A DNA stretch of 64,000 bases from an uncultured Paracoccaceae bacterium (GTDB lineage Bacteria; Pseudomonadota; Alphaproteobacteria; Rhodobacterales; Rhodobacteraceae), in the NCBI GenBank assembly GCA_947499725.1, contig CANMPK010000005.1:48776-112775 (forward strand). Reading direction: 5' to 3'. The first letter of the stretch is position 1. Every line of letters starts with the position of its first letter. The position numbers were made by a program, and so were the translations under genes. Below are positions 28,423-38,525 of the stretch, piece after piece. The notes beneath the pieces were generated by a model. The model did no database searches. It saw nothing but the letters and a program-made list of their open reading frames with translations, and was not told the DNA's origin.

Positions 28423-29511
28423 ATGACTGAGATTGGCATTGGAATCGTAGGTGGCGGATATATGGGCAAGGCCCATTCAGTGGCGATGGCCGCTGTGGGG
28501 GGCGTGTTCCAAACCGAGCTACGCCCGCGTTTGGAAATGATCTGCGCCTCCTCTGATTCGTCGGCCGAGCGCTATCGCGCCGCCTTTGGCTTTGCGCGCG
28601 GCACATCAGATTGGCGCGCTTTTGTGAACGATCCGAAGGTCGAGGCGATTGTCATTGCAACCCCACAATCCATGCACCGCGAGATCGCTGAAGCCGCTTT
28701 TGCCGCAGGCAAACCGGTGATGTGTGAAAAGCCGATGGGCGCGTCTTTGGAGGATGCGCAGGCTATGGTGAAAGCTGCCGAAGGGCACATCAATATGGTG
28801 GCCTATAACTATGTGCGCACCCCTGCCACGCAGTTTGCGCGTCAGCTGATTCAAGACGGCGTGATTGGCGATGTCACATGGTTCCGCGCCGAAAATGCCG
28901 AGGACTTTTTGTCTGATCCCAATGCGCCCACCAATTGGCGCACCGAGGGCATGGCGAACGGTTGCATCGGCGATCTGGCGCCGCATATTTTCAACGCGGC
29001 GCTAGCGCTGATGGGGCCAATCGACAAGGTGTTTGCCGAGGTTGAAACCGTTCACAGCGAGCGTCCGGGCGGCACTGTGTCCAATGACGATCAGATGCAA
29101 ATGATGCTGCGGTTTAAGAATGGCGTGATGGGGCATATCTTCTCGTCCCGCGTCGCGACGGGGCGCAAGATGGGCTATGCCTATGAAATTATGGGCACAA
29201 AAGGCTCGATCCGTTTTGATCAAGAAGATCAGAACGCCCTGTGGCTGTACAAGGCCGAAGGCCCAGAGGCGATGCGCGGCTTTACCAAAATCCTCGCAGG
29301 CCCTGCCCATCCAGATTTTGAACCCTTCTGCTTGGGGCCGGGCCACGGCACCGGCTACCAAGATCAGATTATCATCGAGGCCAAAGACTTTTTGACCGCG
29401 ATCGCAACAGGCACCCCAGTCTGGCCGACCTTCCAAGACGGTCTGGACGTGGTCGAAGTTGTCCACGCCGCACTGCGCTCGGCGAGTAGCCAGACATGGC
29501 AAAAACTCTAA
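28423..29511 (+). CDS. Gfo/Idh/MocA family oxidoreductase
   Basis: TEIGIGIVGGGYMGKAHSVAM...CEKPMG; first gene of divergent iol operon. Confidence 0.88.
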   Translation: MTEIGIGIVGGGYMGKAHSVAMAAVGGVFQTELRPRLEMICASSDSSAERYRAAFGFARGTSDWRAFVNDPKVEAIVIATPQSMHREIAEAAFAAGKPVMCEKPMGASLEDAQAMVKAAEGHINMVAYNYVRTPATQFARQLIQDGVIGDVTWFRAENAEDFLSDPNAPTNWRTEGMANGCIGDLAPHIFNAALALMGPIDKVFAEVETVHSERPGGTVSNDDQMQMMLRFKNGVMGHIFSSRVATGRKMGYAYEIMGTKGSIRFDQEDQNALWLYKAEGPEAMRGFTKILAGPAHPDFEPFCLGPGHGTGYQDQIIIEAKDFLTAIATGTPVWPTFQDGLDVVEVVHAALRSASSQTWQKL

Positions 29512-29542
29512 TCGGACCGTTTTAGGAAAAGGATCCTGTAAC

Positions 29543-30430
29543 ATGACTATTCAGATTGGCAACGCTCCGTGCTCTTGGGGTGTAGAATTTGCAGATGACG
29601 CCCGTAACCCCGCGTGGGAAACGGTTCTGCAACAATGCGCAGAGGCCGGATACAAAGGGATTGAGCTGGGGCCCGTGGGCTATATGCCGGAAGACCCTGC
29701 ACAATTGGCAGAGGCTTTGGCCAAGTATGACCTGACGCTGATCGGTGGCGTGGTGTTCCGCCCGTTTCATGACGCCAGCAAGTGGGACGAAGTGGAAGAT
29801 GCCACGAAACGCACCTGCGCGGCTTTGAAGGCCCATGGCGCGGAACATCTGGTGCTGATCGATTCTATCGCAGAACGCCGCGCCCCAACGGCAGGCCGTG
29901 CGAATGAGGCCGAGCAAATGGACAAAGCGGAATGGACAGCCTTCCGCGATCGCATTGCAACAGCGGCCAAAATCGGTGTCGATTCCGGCCTAACTGTGGG
30001 CATTCATGCCCATGCCGGTGGCTTTATGGATTTCGAGCCAGAGCTGGATCGTCTGCTGAATGAAGTGGACGAAGACCTGCTGAAGATCTGCTTTGACACA
30101 GGCCACCATTCCTATGCGGGCTTTGATCCGGTGGCCTTTATGAAACGCAATGTGGATCGCATCAGCTATATGCATTTCAAAGACATCGATCCAAAAGTGA
30201 AGGCGGATGTGGTCGCCAATCGCACGGATTTCTACAAGGCCTGTGGCCAAGGGATTTTCTGTAATCTCGGCCAAGGCGATGTGGATTTCGCAGCGGTCCG
30301 TCAGGTTCTGCTGGACGCGGGCTTTGAAGGCTGGTGCACTGTGGAACAAGACTGTGACCCAACGCTGCCAGGCACCCCGACGGAGGATGCCAACAGCAAC
30401 CGCACCTATTTGAAATCAATCGGCTTCTAA
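29543..30430 (+). CDS. iolE: Myo-inosose-2 dehydratase
   Basis: MTIQIGNAPCSWGVEFADD..., IolE/xylose isomerase-like TIM barrel. Confidence 0.9.
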   Translation: MTIQIGNAPCSWGVEFADDARNPAWETVLQQCAEAGYKGIELGPVGYMPEDPAQLAEALAKYDLTLIGGVVFRPFHDASKWDEVEDATKRTCAALKAHGAEHLVLIDSIAERRAPTAGRANEAEQMDKAEWTAFRDRIATAAKIGVDSGLTVGIHAHAGGFMDFEPELDRLLNEVDEDLLKICFDTGHHSYAGFDPVAFMKRNVDRISYMHFKDIDPKVKADVVANRTDFYKACGQGIFCNLGQGDVDFAAVRQVLLDAGFEGWCTVEQDCDPTLPGTPTEDANSNRTYLKSIGF

Positions 30431-30442
30431 AGGAATTCCAGT

Positions 30443-31576
30443 ATGACACGACTAAACTGGGGCATGATCGGCGGCGGCGAAGGCAGCCAAATTGGGCCGG
30501 CACACCGTATGGGCGCGCAGGCGGACGGGAACTTTGTTCTGGCCGCAGGTGCATTGGATCACGACGCGGCGCGCGGCAAAGCCTATGCGCAAAAGCTGGG
30601 CGTGGCCGAAGACCGCGCCTATGGCAATTGGCAAGAGATGCTGGAAGGCGAAAAGAACCGCGCGGATCGCGTGGATCTGGTCACCGTGGCAACGCCAAAT
30701 TCGACGCACTTTGAAATCTCGAAGGCCTTTCTCGAGGCAGGGTTCAACGTGCTTTGTGAAAAGCCGATGACCATGACCGTGGAAGAAGGCGAAGAGATCG
30801 TGAAGATCGCCAAATCCACCGGTAAAATCTGCGCGGTGAACTACTGCTACTCTGCCTATCCGATGGTGCGCGAGATGCGCGATATGGTGGCGCGCGGTGA
30901 TCTGGGCAAGATCCGCGTGGTTGTTGTGAACTTCAGCCATGGTCACCACGGCGATGCGGGCGACGCGGATAATCCGCGCGTGCGCTGGCGCTATGATCCT
31001 GAAATGGCGGGTGTCTCTGGCCAGTTCGCGGATTGCGGCATTCACGCCATGCATATGGCCAGCTTTATCACGGGTGACGAAGTGCGCACATTGTCGGCTG
31101 ACTTTGCCTCTGCCATCGACAGCCGCGTGTTGGAAGATGATGCGATGGTGAACTTCCGGATGGAAGGCGGCACGATTGGCCGTTTGTGGACCTCTTCTGT
31201 GGCGGTTGGCCGTCAGCATGGGTTCGACATTCAAGTGTTTGGCGAAAACGGCGGCATGAAATGGTGGGCAGAGCAGCCAAACCAAGTGATGTACACGCCG
31301 CTTGGCGGCCGCACGCAGATCATCGAAAAGGGGGAAAGCGGGCTGTCTGACGAAGCCACTCGCCTATCCCGCGTGGCGATTGCCCATCCAGAGGGGTTCC
31401 CGATGGCTGTGGCCAATATCTACGTAGATCTAGCAGCCGCAATCAAAGGCGAAGCGCATGGCGCCTATCCAACAGCAACCGATGGTCTGAGGTCTATGAT
31501 GGCGGTGCATCAGGCGGTGGAGTCTGCGAAAGACGGCGGCGCTTGGGTGGATGCGCGTCCGCTGTCGCTGCGCTAA
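30443..31576 (+). CDS. Gfo/Idh/MocA family oxidoreductase (possible second inositol dehydrogenase)
   Basis: LNWGMIGGGEGSQIGPAHRMGAQADG...LCEKPMTM. Confidence 0.85.
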   Translation: MTRLNWGMIGGGEGSQIGPAHRMGAQADGNFVLAAGALDHDAARGKAYAQKLGVAEDRAYGNWQEMLEGEKNRADRVDLVTVATPNSTHFEISKAFLEAGFNVLCEKPMTMTVEEGEEIVKIAKSTGKICAVNYCYSAYPMVREMRDMVARGDLGKIRVVVVNFSHGHHGDAGDADNPRVRWRYDPEMAGVSGQFADCGIHAMHMASFITGDEVRTLSADFASAIDSRVLEDDAMVNFRMEGGTIGRLWTSSVAVGRQHGFDIQVFGENGGMKWWAEQPNQVMYTPLGGRTQIIEKGESGLSDEATRLSRVAIAHPEGFPMAVANIYVDLAAAIKGEAHGAYPTATDGLRSMMAVHQAVESAKDGGAWVDARPLSLR

Positions 31577-31597
31577 AACAGCACTGCGGGGTCAAGA

Positions 31598-32599
31598 TCA
31601 CTTGGCCTCGCGCAATGTCCCACGATTGACCAGCTCGCACGGCAGCAAATGCGCCTTGGGCGGGCTCGGTTTTTCATCCAGCATGTCACACATCATTTCG
31701 ACAGACAGGCGCACGACCTCTGGGATCGGTTGGCGGATGGTGGTCAGATCGATGTTGTTCCAACGGGCCATTTCCATGTCGTTCAGACCCATCAGCCCCA
31801 CATCATCCGGCACCTTCAGCCCTGCATCTTGCAACGCGGCCAAAACGCCAATCGACAGAACATCATCACCGCAGAAATACGCCTCGGCCAAGGGGCCAGT
31901 GTCGATCAAACGGCGCATCTCATCCCAGCCGGCGTCATAGGAATAGTCTTTCGCGAACGAGGTCTCGACCTTCAGGTCAGGATAACGCGCGGCGGCATCC
32001 AGAAAGCCCATCAAACGATCTTGGGTCGAGGTGGCTTGTTCAGGGCCCGCCAGCATCGAAATGCGGCGATAGCCACGGGCATACATCTCGTTCACCGCCA
32101 TGCGGCCTGCCTCGCGGTTGTCGATGCCCACCACATGCACCTTCGCATCTGGGCCATGGCGACCAAAGGCATGCACCACTGGCACATTCATGGTCTGGAA
32201 CATCTCGGCAAAGCTCACCGGCAAGGTCGACGAGGCCACGATCACCGCGTCCACAGAATACTGCTGCAACATGCGCACGGATTCTGCGGGATCGGTTGCA
32301 TCCGACAGGTTCACCAGCAAAGGACGCAACCCGCGCTCTTGCAAGCCACGGGTGAACAGATCAAACACTTCTAGGAAAATCGGGTTGTGGAAGTTGTTAC
32401 TGACCAGGCCAATCAACTTGGTGCGGCCGGTGGTGAGGGACGAGGCCAAAGCATTCGGGCGATAGCCCAGTTGATCAGCGGCACGCTCGATCTTGGCCCG
32501 TGTCTTTGGGCTTACAGAGGCCCCCTCTGTAAAACAGCGCGATACGGCGGATCGTGAGACCCCTGCCAGCGCAGCAACTTCTTTCAGTGTGACCGGCAT
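31598..32599 (-). CDS. LacI family transcriptional regulator
   Basis: N-terminal HTH VTLKEVAALAGVSRSAVSRCFTEGASVSPKTRAKI and periplasmic-binding-like domain. Confidence 0.93.
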   Translation of the reverse strand: MPVTLKEVAALAGVSRSAVSRCFTEGASVSPKTRAKIERAADQLGYRPNALASSLTTGRTKLIGLVSNNFHNPIFLEVFDLFTRGLQERGLRPLLVNLSDATDPAESVRMLQQYSVDAVIVASSTLPVSFAEMFQTMNVPVVHAFGRHGPDAKVHVVGIDNREAGRMAVNEMYARGYRRISMLAGPEQATSTQDRLMGFLDAAARYPDLKVETSFAKDYSYDAGWDEMRRLIDTGPLAEAYFCGDDVLSIGVLAALQDAGLKVPDDVGLMGLNDMEMARWNNIDLTTIRQPIPEVVRLSVEMMCDMLDEKPSPPKAHLLPCELVNRGTLREAK

Positions 32600-32716
32600 G
32601 TTAGATCACAGACCGGTAAATAAACTGGTACAACCCTACTCCTTTCGCTAGGGGCCCACGCAAACACTGGCAGGCCCGTAGACTTCGATTTAGGCGACGG
32701 TTGTGTACATAAAACC

Positions 32717-33493
32717 CTAGACGGTTTCAACGTCGTATTCAGGTTGGGTCTTCGCCCCTGTGATATATGCCACAATATCCTGACCGTCGGTCTCTTCCTT
32801 CTTCAGGTTCGCCACGATGCGCCCCCGACGGAAGACCACGATGCGATCCACCAAATCCATCACCTGCCGCATGTTGTGGCTGATCAGGATCAACGGCTCG
32901 CCCGCTTCTTTCAACGTGCGCACGATGTTTTCCACCTGCGCGGTCTCTTGAACCCCCAGCGCCGCTGTGGGTTCGTCCATGATGGTCAATTTAGAGTGGA
33001 ATGTCGCTGTGCGGGCAATCGCCACACATTGACGCTGACCACCGGACATATTGCGGATGCTGTTGCGAATGTTCGGGATCTTCACCGCTGTCTTTTCCAG
33101 ACCAGCCATCGTTTCTTGGCGCATGGCTTTGTAATCTAGAAAACGGAACGGACCGAGCCAGTTCATAAAGGTCTTTTCACGACCCAAGAACAGGTTATCC
33201 GGCACGTCCAGATCATCGGCCAAAGCCAAAGTCTGGAACACGGTTTCAATCCCCGCTTCACGCGCATCCAATGGGCCGGCGAAATGCACTGGGTTGCCAT
33301 CAAAGATGATGTCGCCACTGGTGCGCTGTTCCACCCCGGTGATCTGACGCACGAAGGTAGATTTCCCCGCGCCGTTGTCCCCCATGATCGCGACATGCTC
33401 GCCCTTGTGCAGGATGAAGTTCGCATCGTTCAGAGCGTGGACACCACCGTAGTGTTTGGTGAGATTTTTGGTTTCGAGAATAACTTCACTCAT
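32717..33493 (-). CDS. Sugar (inositol) ABC transporter ATP-binding protein
   Basis: Walker A GDNGAGKST, signature MSGGQRQ, MDEPTAALG. Confidence 0.92.
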   Translation of the reverse strand: MSEVILETKNLTKHYGGVHALNDANFILHKGEHVAIMGDNGAGKSTFVRQITGVEQRTSGDIIFDGNPVHFAGPLDAREAGIETVFQTLALADDLDVPDNLFLGREKTFMNWLGPFRFLDYKAMRQETMAGLEKTAVKIPNIRNSIRNMSGGQRQCVAIARTATFHSKLTIMDEPTAALGVQETAQVENIVRTLKEAGEPLILISHNMRQVMDLVDRIVVFRRGRIVANLKKEETDGQDIVAYITGAKTQPEYDVETV

Positions 33494-33504
33494 CGGTCGT
33501 ATCC

Positions 33505-34587
33505 TTAACTTCTTGAAGAACCACGGTCTTGGCGGACCTTGTCCAGCACAACCGCAGCGATGATGATCGCGCCCATGGCCATCAGCTGATAGAAGGCGTC
33601 GAGTTTGATGTAGGTAAAGCCGGATTGGATCACACCAAACACCATCGCGCCTAAGACTGTGCCAATGATAGACCCGCGCCCACCCGTCAGGCTCACGCCG
33701 CCGATCACAGCCATGGCAATCGCATAGAGTTCATAGAAAATACCCATGCCGGATTGCGCTGTCAGGTTCTTCGAGCTGAGGATAATCGCCGCGAAAGCCG
33801 CCAGCATCGAGGCAATCATATAAACGCGGATCTTATGGCGTTTCACGTTGATGCCAGACATGCGCGCCGCATCTTCGTTACTGCCGATCGCATAGGTGTG
33901 CTTGCCGTAAAGGGTGTATTTCAGCACCACATGGCAGACCACCGCCAGAAGCAAGAACCAGAAGACTGGCATCATGCCTTTCCCTAGTGCCGCATAGCTT
34001 TCTGTTGGGAAGGATACCGGCTTACCACGTGTCCAAGCCTGCGCGATACCGCGGCAGATCAGGAACATGCCCAAGGTCGCAATAAACGGCGGGATGCGAG
34101 TGAACGCGATCAACGCACCGTTGATACCGCCAATAAAGGCGCCAAAGGCCAAACCCACGATGATGGGCAGCAGAACAGGCAGATCAAAAGCCCAGTCACC
34201 GAAAACCGCTTTTGGGTTTGGGTTGCCGTTCACCAGCTCAGTCTGGGCAAAGGACATCACGATCATCGCCGTCGCGCCCACCAAAGGGCCCGAGGACAGA
34301 TCGATCCCGCCAGAGATAATAACTTGGGTCACACCCAAAGCGATGATCCCGATGATCGAGACCTGCAAAATAATGATCCGAAGCCGCGCCTCGTTAAAGA
34401 TGGAATCGAAACGATCCCGCGTATCAAACAAGAAGCTTTGATCATTCATATAAGGCAATGTTTGCCCAAGAATTTCAAAGATCACGACGATCAAGATCAA
34501 AGCAAAGAAGATGTTCAGTTCGTTGGGCCAGGCGCGTTTCTTCGCGTCAAACTTCAGCCCGCCGGTTCCGTGCGAGGTATCAGACAT
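33505..34587 (-). CDS. Sugar ABC transporter permease
   Basis: RbsC-like multi-TM; downstream of binding protein. Confidence 0.9.
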   Translation of the reverse strand: MSDTSHGTGGLKFDAKKRAWPNELNIFFALILIVVIFEILGQTLPYMNDQSFLFDTRDRFDSIFNEARLRIIILQVSIIGIIALGVTQVIISGGIDLSSGPLVGATAMIVMSFAQTELVNGNPNPKAVFGDWAFDLPVLLPIIVGLAFGAFIGGINGALIAFTRIPPFIATLGMFLICRGIAQAWTRGKPVSFPTESYAALGKGMMPVFWFLLLAVVCHVVLKYTLYGKHTYAIGSNEDAARMSGINVKRHKIRVYMIASMLAAFAAIILSSKNLTAQSGMGIFYELYAIAMAVIGGVSLTGGRGSIIGTVLGAMVFGVIQSGFTYIKLDAFYQLMAMGAIIIAAVVLDKVRQDRGSSRS

Positions 34588-34625
34588 TTTAAAATCTTTC
34601 TGGGGCGCTATGCCATTTTTTGAAC

Positions 34626-34652
34626 GGAGGCGGCCTTAACCACGCCGCCTCC
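34626..34652 (-). terminator. Intercistronic hairpin between binding protein and permease genes
   Basis: GGAGGCGGC-N9-GCCGCCTCC perfect 9-bp stem between same-strand operon genes. Confidence 0.7.
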
Positions 34653-34678
34653 AAGCAGTCGTTTAAAAGCAGGGATCC

Positions 34679-35617
34679 TTAGTTCAGGAAGTCTGCAACG
34701 TTCTCAGGTGTCACCAGCTTGAATGGGATGAACACTGTCTTGTCGACGTCTTCGCCCGCAGCCAGTTTCATCGCTGTTACGATGGAGCCCGCGCCTTGAC
34801 CTGCGAGGTCTTGGAATACAGTCACGTCCATCTCACCGGCTTGCATGGAAACCAGCGCGTCTGGAGTGGCGTCAACGCCGCCAACCACAACGTCATCCAT
34901 AGAGATGCCCGCCGCTTTCATCGCTTGGATCGCACCGATCGCCATCTCGTCGTTGTTGCCAAAGACCGCGTCAAACGGCTCGCCGGAAGAGATCCAGTTG
35001 GTCATCAAATCCTGCGCTTTATCGCGGGACCATTCTGCTGTTTGCTCATCGATCAGCTCGATGAAGTTACACATGTCCATGCCGATCACGTCATGGAAGT
35101 CTTTGGAACGCTGAACCGCCGCTTGGTTAGACAGCTGACCCATCAGCATATACGCCTTCGCGCCACCGGATTTGCCCGCTGCGCGCAGCTCTTGGCACAT
35201 GTGGAATGCGGCCAATGTGCCGGATTCAACTTCGTTGGACGCCACAAACGCCTGACCTTCTGGCAGCGTCGCCATGTTCACCGGCTGACGGTTCACATAG
35301 ACCAGTGGCACACCCGCTGCGGATGCCGCGTTAGACATCGCTTCGGTTGCGTTTGTGTCAACTGCGTTCACGATGATCGCATCCACGCCAGAGGCGATGA
35401 AGTTGTTGATCTGGTCCAACTGACGCGCCACATCGTCTTGCGCATCTTCCACTTGCAGCTCTACGCCATCATTGGCTGCAGCATAGTCTGTCATGCCGTT
35501 GCGCATGATGGTCAGGCCGTTGTCGTCAAAACGCGCAACAGACACGCCGATTGTATCGGCCATGGCGGATGTTGCGAGCAGCGCAGACACACCTGCTGTC
35601 ATCAAAATTTTCTTCAT
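34679..35617 (-). CDS. Sugar ABC transporter substrate-binding protein
   Basis: Signal peptide MKKILMTAGVSALLATSAMA and periplasmic-binding fold. Confidence 0.9.
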   Translation of the reverse strand: MKKILMTAGVSALLATSAMADTIGVSVARFDDNGLTIMRNGMTDYAAANDGVELQVEDAQDDVARQLDQINNFIASGVDAIIVNAVDTNATEAMSNAASAAGVPLVYVNRQPVNMATLPEGQAFVASNEVESGTLAAFHMCQELRAAGKSGGAKAYMLMGQLSNQAAVQRSKDFHDVIGMDMCNFIELIDEQTAEWSRDKAQDLMTNWISSGEPFDAVFGNNDEMAIGAIQAMKAAGISMDDVVVGGVDATPDALVSMQAGEMDVTVFQDLAGQGAGSIVTAMKLAAGEDVDKTVFIPFKLVTPENVADFLN

Positions 35618-35815
35618 GAGTTCCTCCCTAGAGCGTGCCCGGTTCACGCTTTGTGTTTAACGCCGGGGCTGAATTTCGGGCTGAGAACCGATGCTTCAGC
35701 AAACCTAAATTTCTTCCTCATTCCTCTTGGCCAACCCGCCGCACAAAAAGCGCGACACAGGACAACCAAATAGAATCTCTCCTTGAGGAAACAGTTTAGG
35801 CGGGTTCATTTATTT

Positions 35816-35829
35816 TGCAACCGGTTGCA
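35816..35829. promoter_or_regulatory. LacI-family operator upstream of the inositol ABC operon
   Basis: TGCAACCGGTTGCA perfect palindrome, same core as 28384-28397. Confidence 0.8.
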
Positions 35830-36018
35830 TTAATTATTTTCAAAACTTTATAACTAACTGTAATTAATCAAAAATAAACGTTTCAAAAATGCAAAAACGC
35901 ATTGCGACGGCATTCGCGCATCGCAGCATATTGTTCAGAATCTCTGATTGAGACCACGCAGACACTGGCCTAGTTTCGAATGATTTGCACGTGAATTACG
36001 CCGCCAAATGGCAGGCAA

Positions 36019-36582
36019 TCACCAGACGTAGAGATCGACGTTATCCGCCTGCAAGGCATATCCTGTGTCACCCAGTTCCAGCGATTGCAACTCGATGGAC
36101 ATCTTGCCGTAAACCCAAACCGCATCCCACAGATCATCCACCGGCCACGGCTTGGTCGACGACACCAGTACCAATTGGTTCGCAGGTGGCGGCGGCACGT
36201 GAATACAAGCGCCGATATAGGGCACCAAAATGAAATGGGTCACGCCATCGCCAGTGGTTTCCAGCGGGATGATATAACCGGGCATCTTGATATCCGCGCC
36301 ATCCAGCGCGGTATTCATTTTGTAAGCGTTCTCATCAAAGATCGGCCGCCATGTGTCCGCCAATTCATCCATGTCACCCTCGCCAATGATCTCGGCAAAA
36401 GGCACACCGGGGGGCACCAAATCATCCCAAGTGATTTCCTTATGGGTCGCGCCTAGCGCCACCTGAGGCGCGGCCAACCCAGCCAGCCCCAAGCCACAGG
36501 CCGCACGGCGCGTCAGCCCCGATTTGGAAGCGGCAGGTTTGGCCCGTTCGGGCAAAAGGATATCATTTGGTTTACGCATCAT
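36019..36582 (-). CDS. DUF3299 domain-containing exported protein
   Basis: Signal sequence; ITWDDLVPPGVPF...GYIIPLE...HFILVPYIGACIHVPPPPANQLV. Confidence 0.75.
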   Translation of the reverse strand: MMRKPNDILLPERAKPAASKSGLTRRAACGLGLAGLAAPQVALGATHKEITWDDLVPPGVPFAEIIGEGDMDELADTWRPIFDENAYKMNTALDGADIKMPGYIIPLETTGDGVTHFILVPYIGACIHVPPPPANQLVLVSSTKPWPVDDLWDAVWVYGKMSIELQSLELGDTGYALQADNVDLYVW

Positions 36583-37826
36583 ATGCGCACGTTCATACCA
36601 TCCGCCAACGACAGGCGATAGGCCCGCACCGCTGGCACCGCGCTCACAATCGCGCTAGCCAGCATAACTCCGCCGATCACCAAACCCTCTTGCAGGCCCG
36701 GCGCATGGATCGGCAACCACAGCCCATAGGCCGCGTCAATCCACGGCTGGGCGATGATCAGCCCTGCATACAGCAAAGCAATTCCCAGCACCGCGCCGAC
36801 AAAAGCAATCACCACCGATTCCAAAAGCAGCAGCGCAAACACCACCCAAGGCCGCGCGCCCATAGCCCGCAAAATCGCCATTTCCCGCCGCCGTTCATTC
36901 AGGCTGGCAAACTGCGCCGCCATCAGGCCAATCAGCGCGGTCACCACCACCATCACAGACACCGCCAGCAAAGCTGTTTCCGCAATGCCCACAATGCTCC
37001 ACAGCTCTTGCAAGGCCACACCGGGCAGGATCGCCAACAATGGCTCTTCCCGGTATTCGTTGATGGCGCGTTGCAATTTGAACGTCTGCAGCGGGCTTTT
37101 CACGCCCACCATAGCAGCCGTAATCGCATTCGGCGTTAGGTCCATCTCGCGGATCACCTCAACCGGCGTCACCACACCAGACTTCGCGCCGCTCTTCCAA
37201 TCCACATGGATCGCCTCAATCGCCGCAAGGCTGACGATCACGGTACGATCCACGGGCGTGCCGGTTTTTTCCAAAATACCCGACACGCGGAACGGCTGAT
37301 CATCATGTTCCGTGAAAGACGCAATCCCATGGGCCACCACAATCGGGCTATCGACCTTATACCCCAAGGCCGCCGCCACATCTGCGCCAATCACCGCATC
37401 ATATAGGTCGTCCATCAAGGCTCCGCCTTGCAACGCAAGCCCCTGCCCTTGGCGATACTTATAATGCGTAAAGAAATCAGAGGTCGTGCCCATCACCCGA
37501 AACTGCCGGTGACTGTCGCCTAAGGAGATCGGCACAGCCCAGTCCACCTCGGGCCGCGCGATGATGTCTTGATAGCTTTCCCACGTGATGTTGTTCGTCG
37601 CATTCCCGATGCGGAACACGGAATACAGCAGCAATTGCACAGAGCCCGACCGCGCCCCCACAATCAAATCGGTGCCCGAAATCGTATCAGCAAAACTCGC
37701 CTTCGCCCCTGTGCGCACTTTTTCCACGCCCAGAAACAAAGCCACCGAAAAAGCAATGGCGATCACGGTCATCAACACCGTCACAAACCGCGCTAAAAGC
37801 GAGGCGAGGGCCAACCGGAAGATCAT
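36579..37826 (-). CDS. FtsX-like ABC transporter permease
   Basis: MacB/FtsX-type permease (RRREMAILRAMGARPWVVF). Confidence 0.88.
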   Translation of the reverse strand: MIFRLALASLLARFVTVLMTVIAIAFSVALFLGVEKVRTGAKASFADTISGTDLIVGARSGSVQLLLYSVFRIGNATNNITWESYQDIIARPEVDWAVPISLGDSHRQFRVMGTTSDFFTHYKYRQGQGLALQGGALMDDLYDAVIGADVAAALGYKVDSPIVVAHGIASFTEHDDQPFRVSGILEKTGTPVDRTVIVSLAAIEAIHVDWKSGAKSGVVTPVEVIREMDLTPNAITAAMVGVKSPLQTFKLQRAINEYREEPLLAILPGVALQELWSIVGIAETALLAVSVMVVVTALIGLMAAQFASLNERRREMAILRAMGARPWVVFALLLLESVVIAFVGAVLGIALLYAGLIIAQPWIDAAYGLWLPIHAPGLQEGLVIGGVMLASAIVSAVPAVRAYRLSLADGMNVRI

Positions 37827-38524
37827 AGCGCCTCCTGCGTGGAAACCGCGATGTCAGACAAATGCACCACGCGATCAAACCGATCCGCCAAGCGCGCATC
37901 ATGGCTGACCATCAACAGCCCCGCCTTGGTCTGCGCGACCTGATCAAACAGCAGGTCCAAAAAGGCCGCTTGTGTATCGGCATCAAGAGCCGAGGTCGGC
38001 TCATCCGCCACAATCACCTGTGGCGCACCAATCAAAGCCCGCGCCACGGCGACGCGCTGTTGCTGGCCCACACTCAATTTAGCGGCTTGCTTGCTAAGGA
38101 TCGCAACAGGCAACCCCAAGGCTTCGCACAAAGCCGCCGCCGTGCCGCGTGGATCCTTCACCTTAGCCCGCCGCGCAGGTGCAAAAGACAAAGGCAGCAG
38201 GATATTATCCAGCACCGAGCCAAAGGGCAGCAGATTGAACTGTTGGAAAATCACGCCGATCTGCTCTGCCCGCAAACGGTCGCGCGCCGCGCCGCTCATC
38301 TGCGCCAAATCCTGACCGGCCACATGCACCTGCCCGCTTTGCACGGGCACGGTGCCACAAAGCATCGCCAATAAGGTGGACTTCCCAGACCCGCTTTGAC
38401 CCAGCAGCAAAACCCGCTCGCCCGCCGCCATCTGGAACTGATCCACCTTCAGCGAAAACGCCCCCTGCCCTGACCACGCATAAGATGCGCCTGATACAGA
38501 AATAAGAGGGGGCGTATCCGTCAC
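37823..38524 (-). CDS. LolD-type ABC transporter ATP-binding protein
   Basis: Walker A LLGQSGSGKST, signature LSVGQQQRVAVARAL. Confidence 0.92.
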   Translation of the reverse strand: MTDTPPLISVSGASYAWSGQGAFSLKVDQFQMAAGERVLLLGQSGSGKSTLLAMLCGTVPVQSGQVHVAGQDLAQMSGAARDRLRAEQIGVIFQQFNLLPFGSVLDNILLPLSFAPARRAKVKDPRGTAAALCEALGLPVAILSKQAAKLSVGQQQRVAVARALIGAPQVIVADEPTSALDADTQAAFLDLLFDQVAQTKAGLLMVSHDARLADRFDRVVHLSDIAVSTQEAL

Positions 38525-38525
38525 C

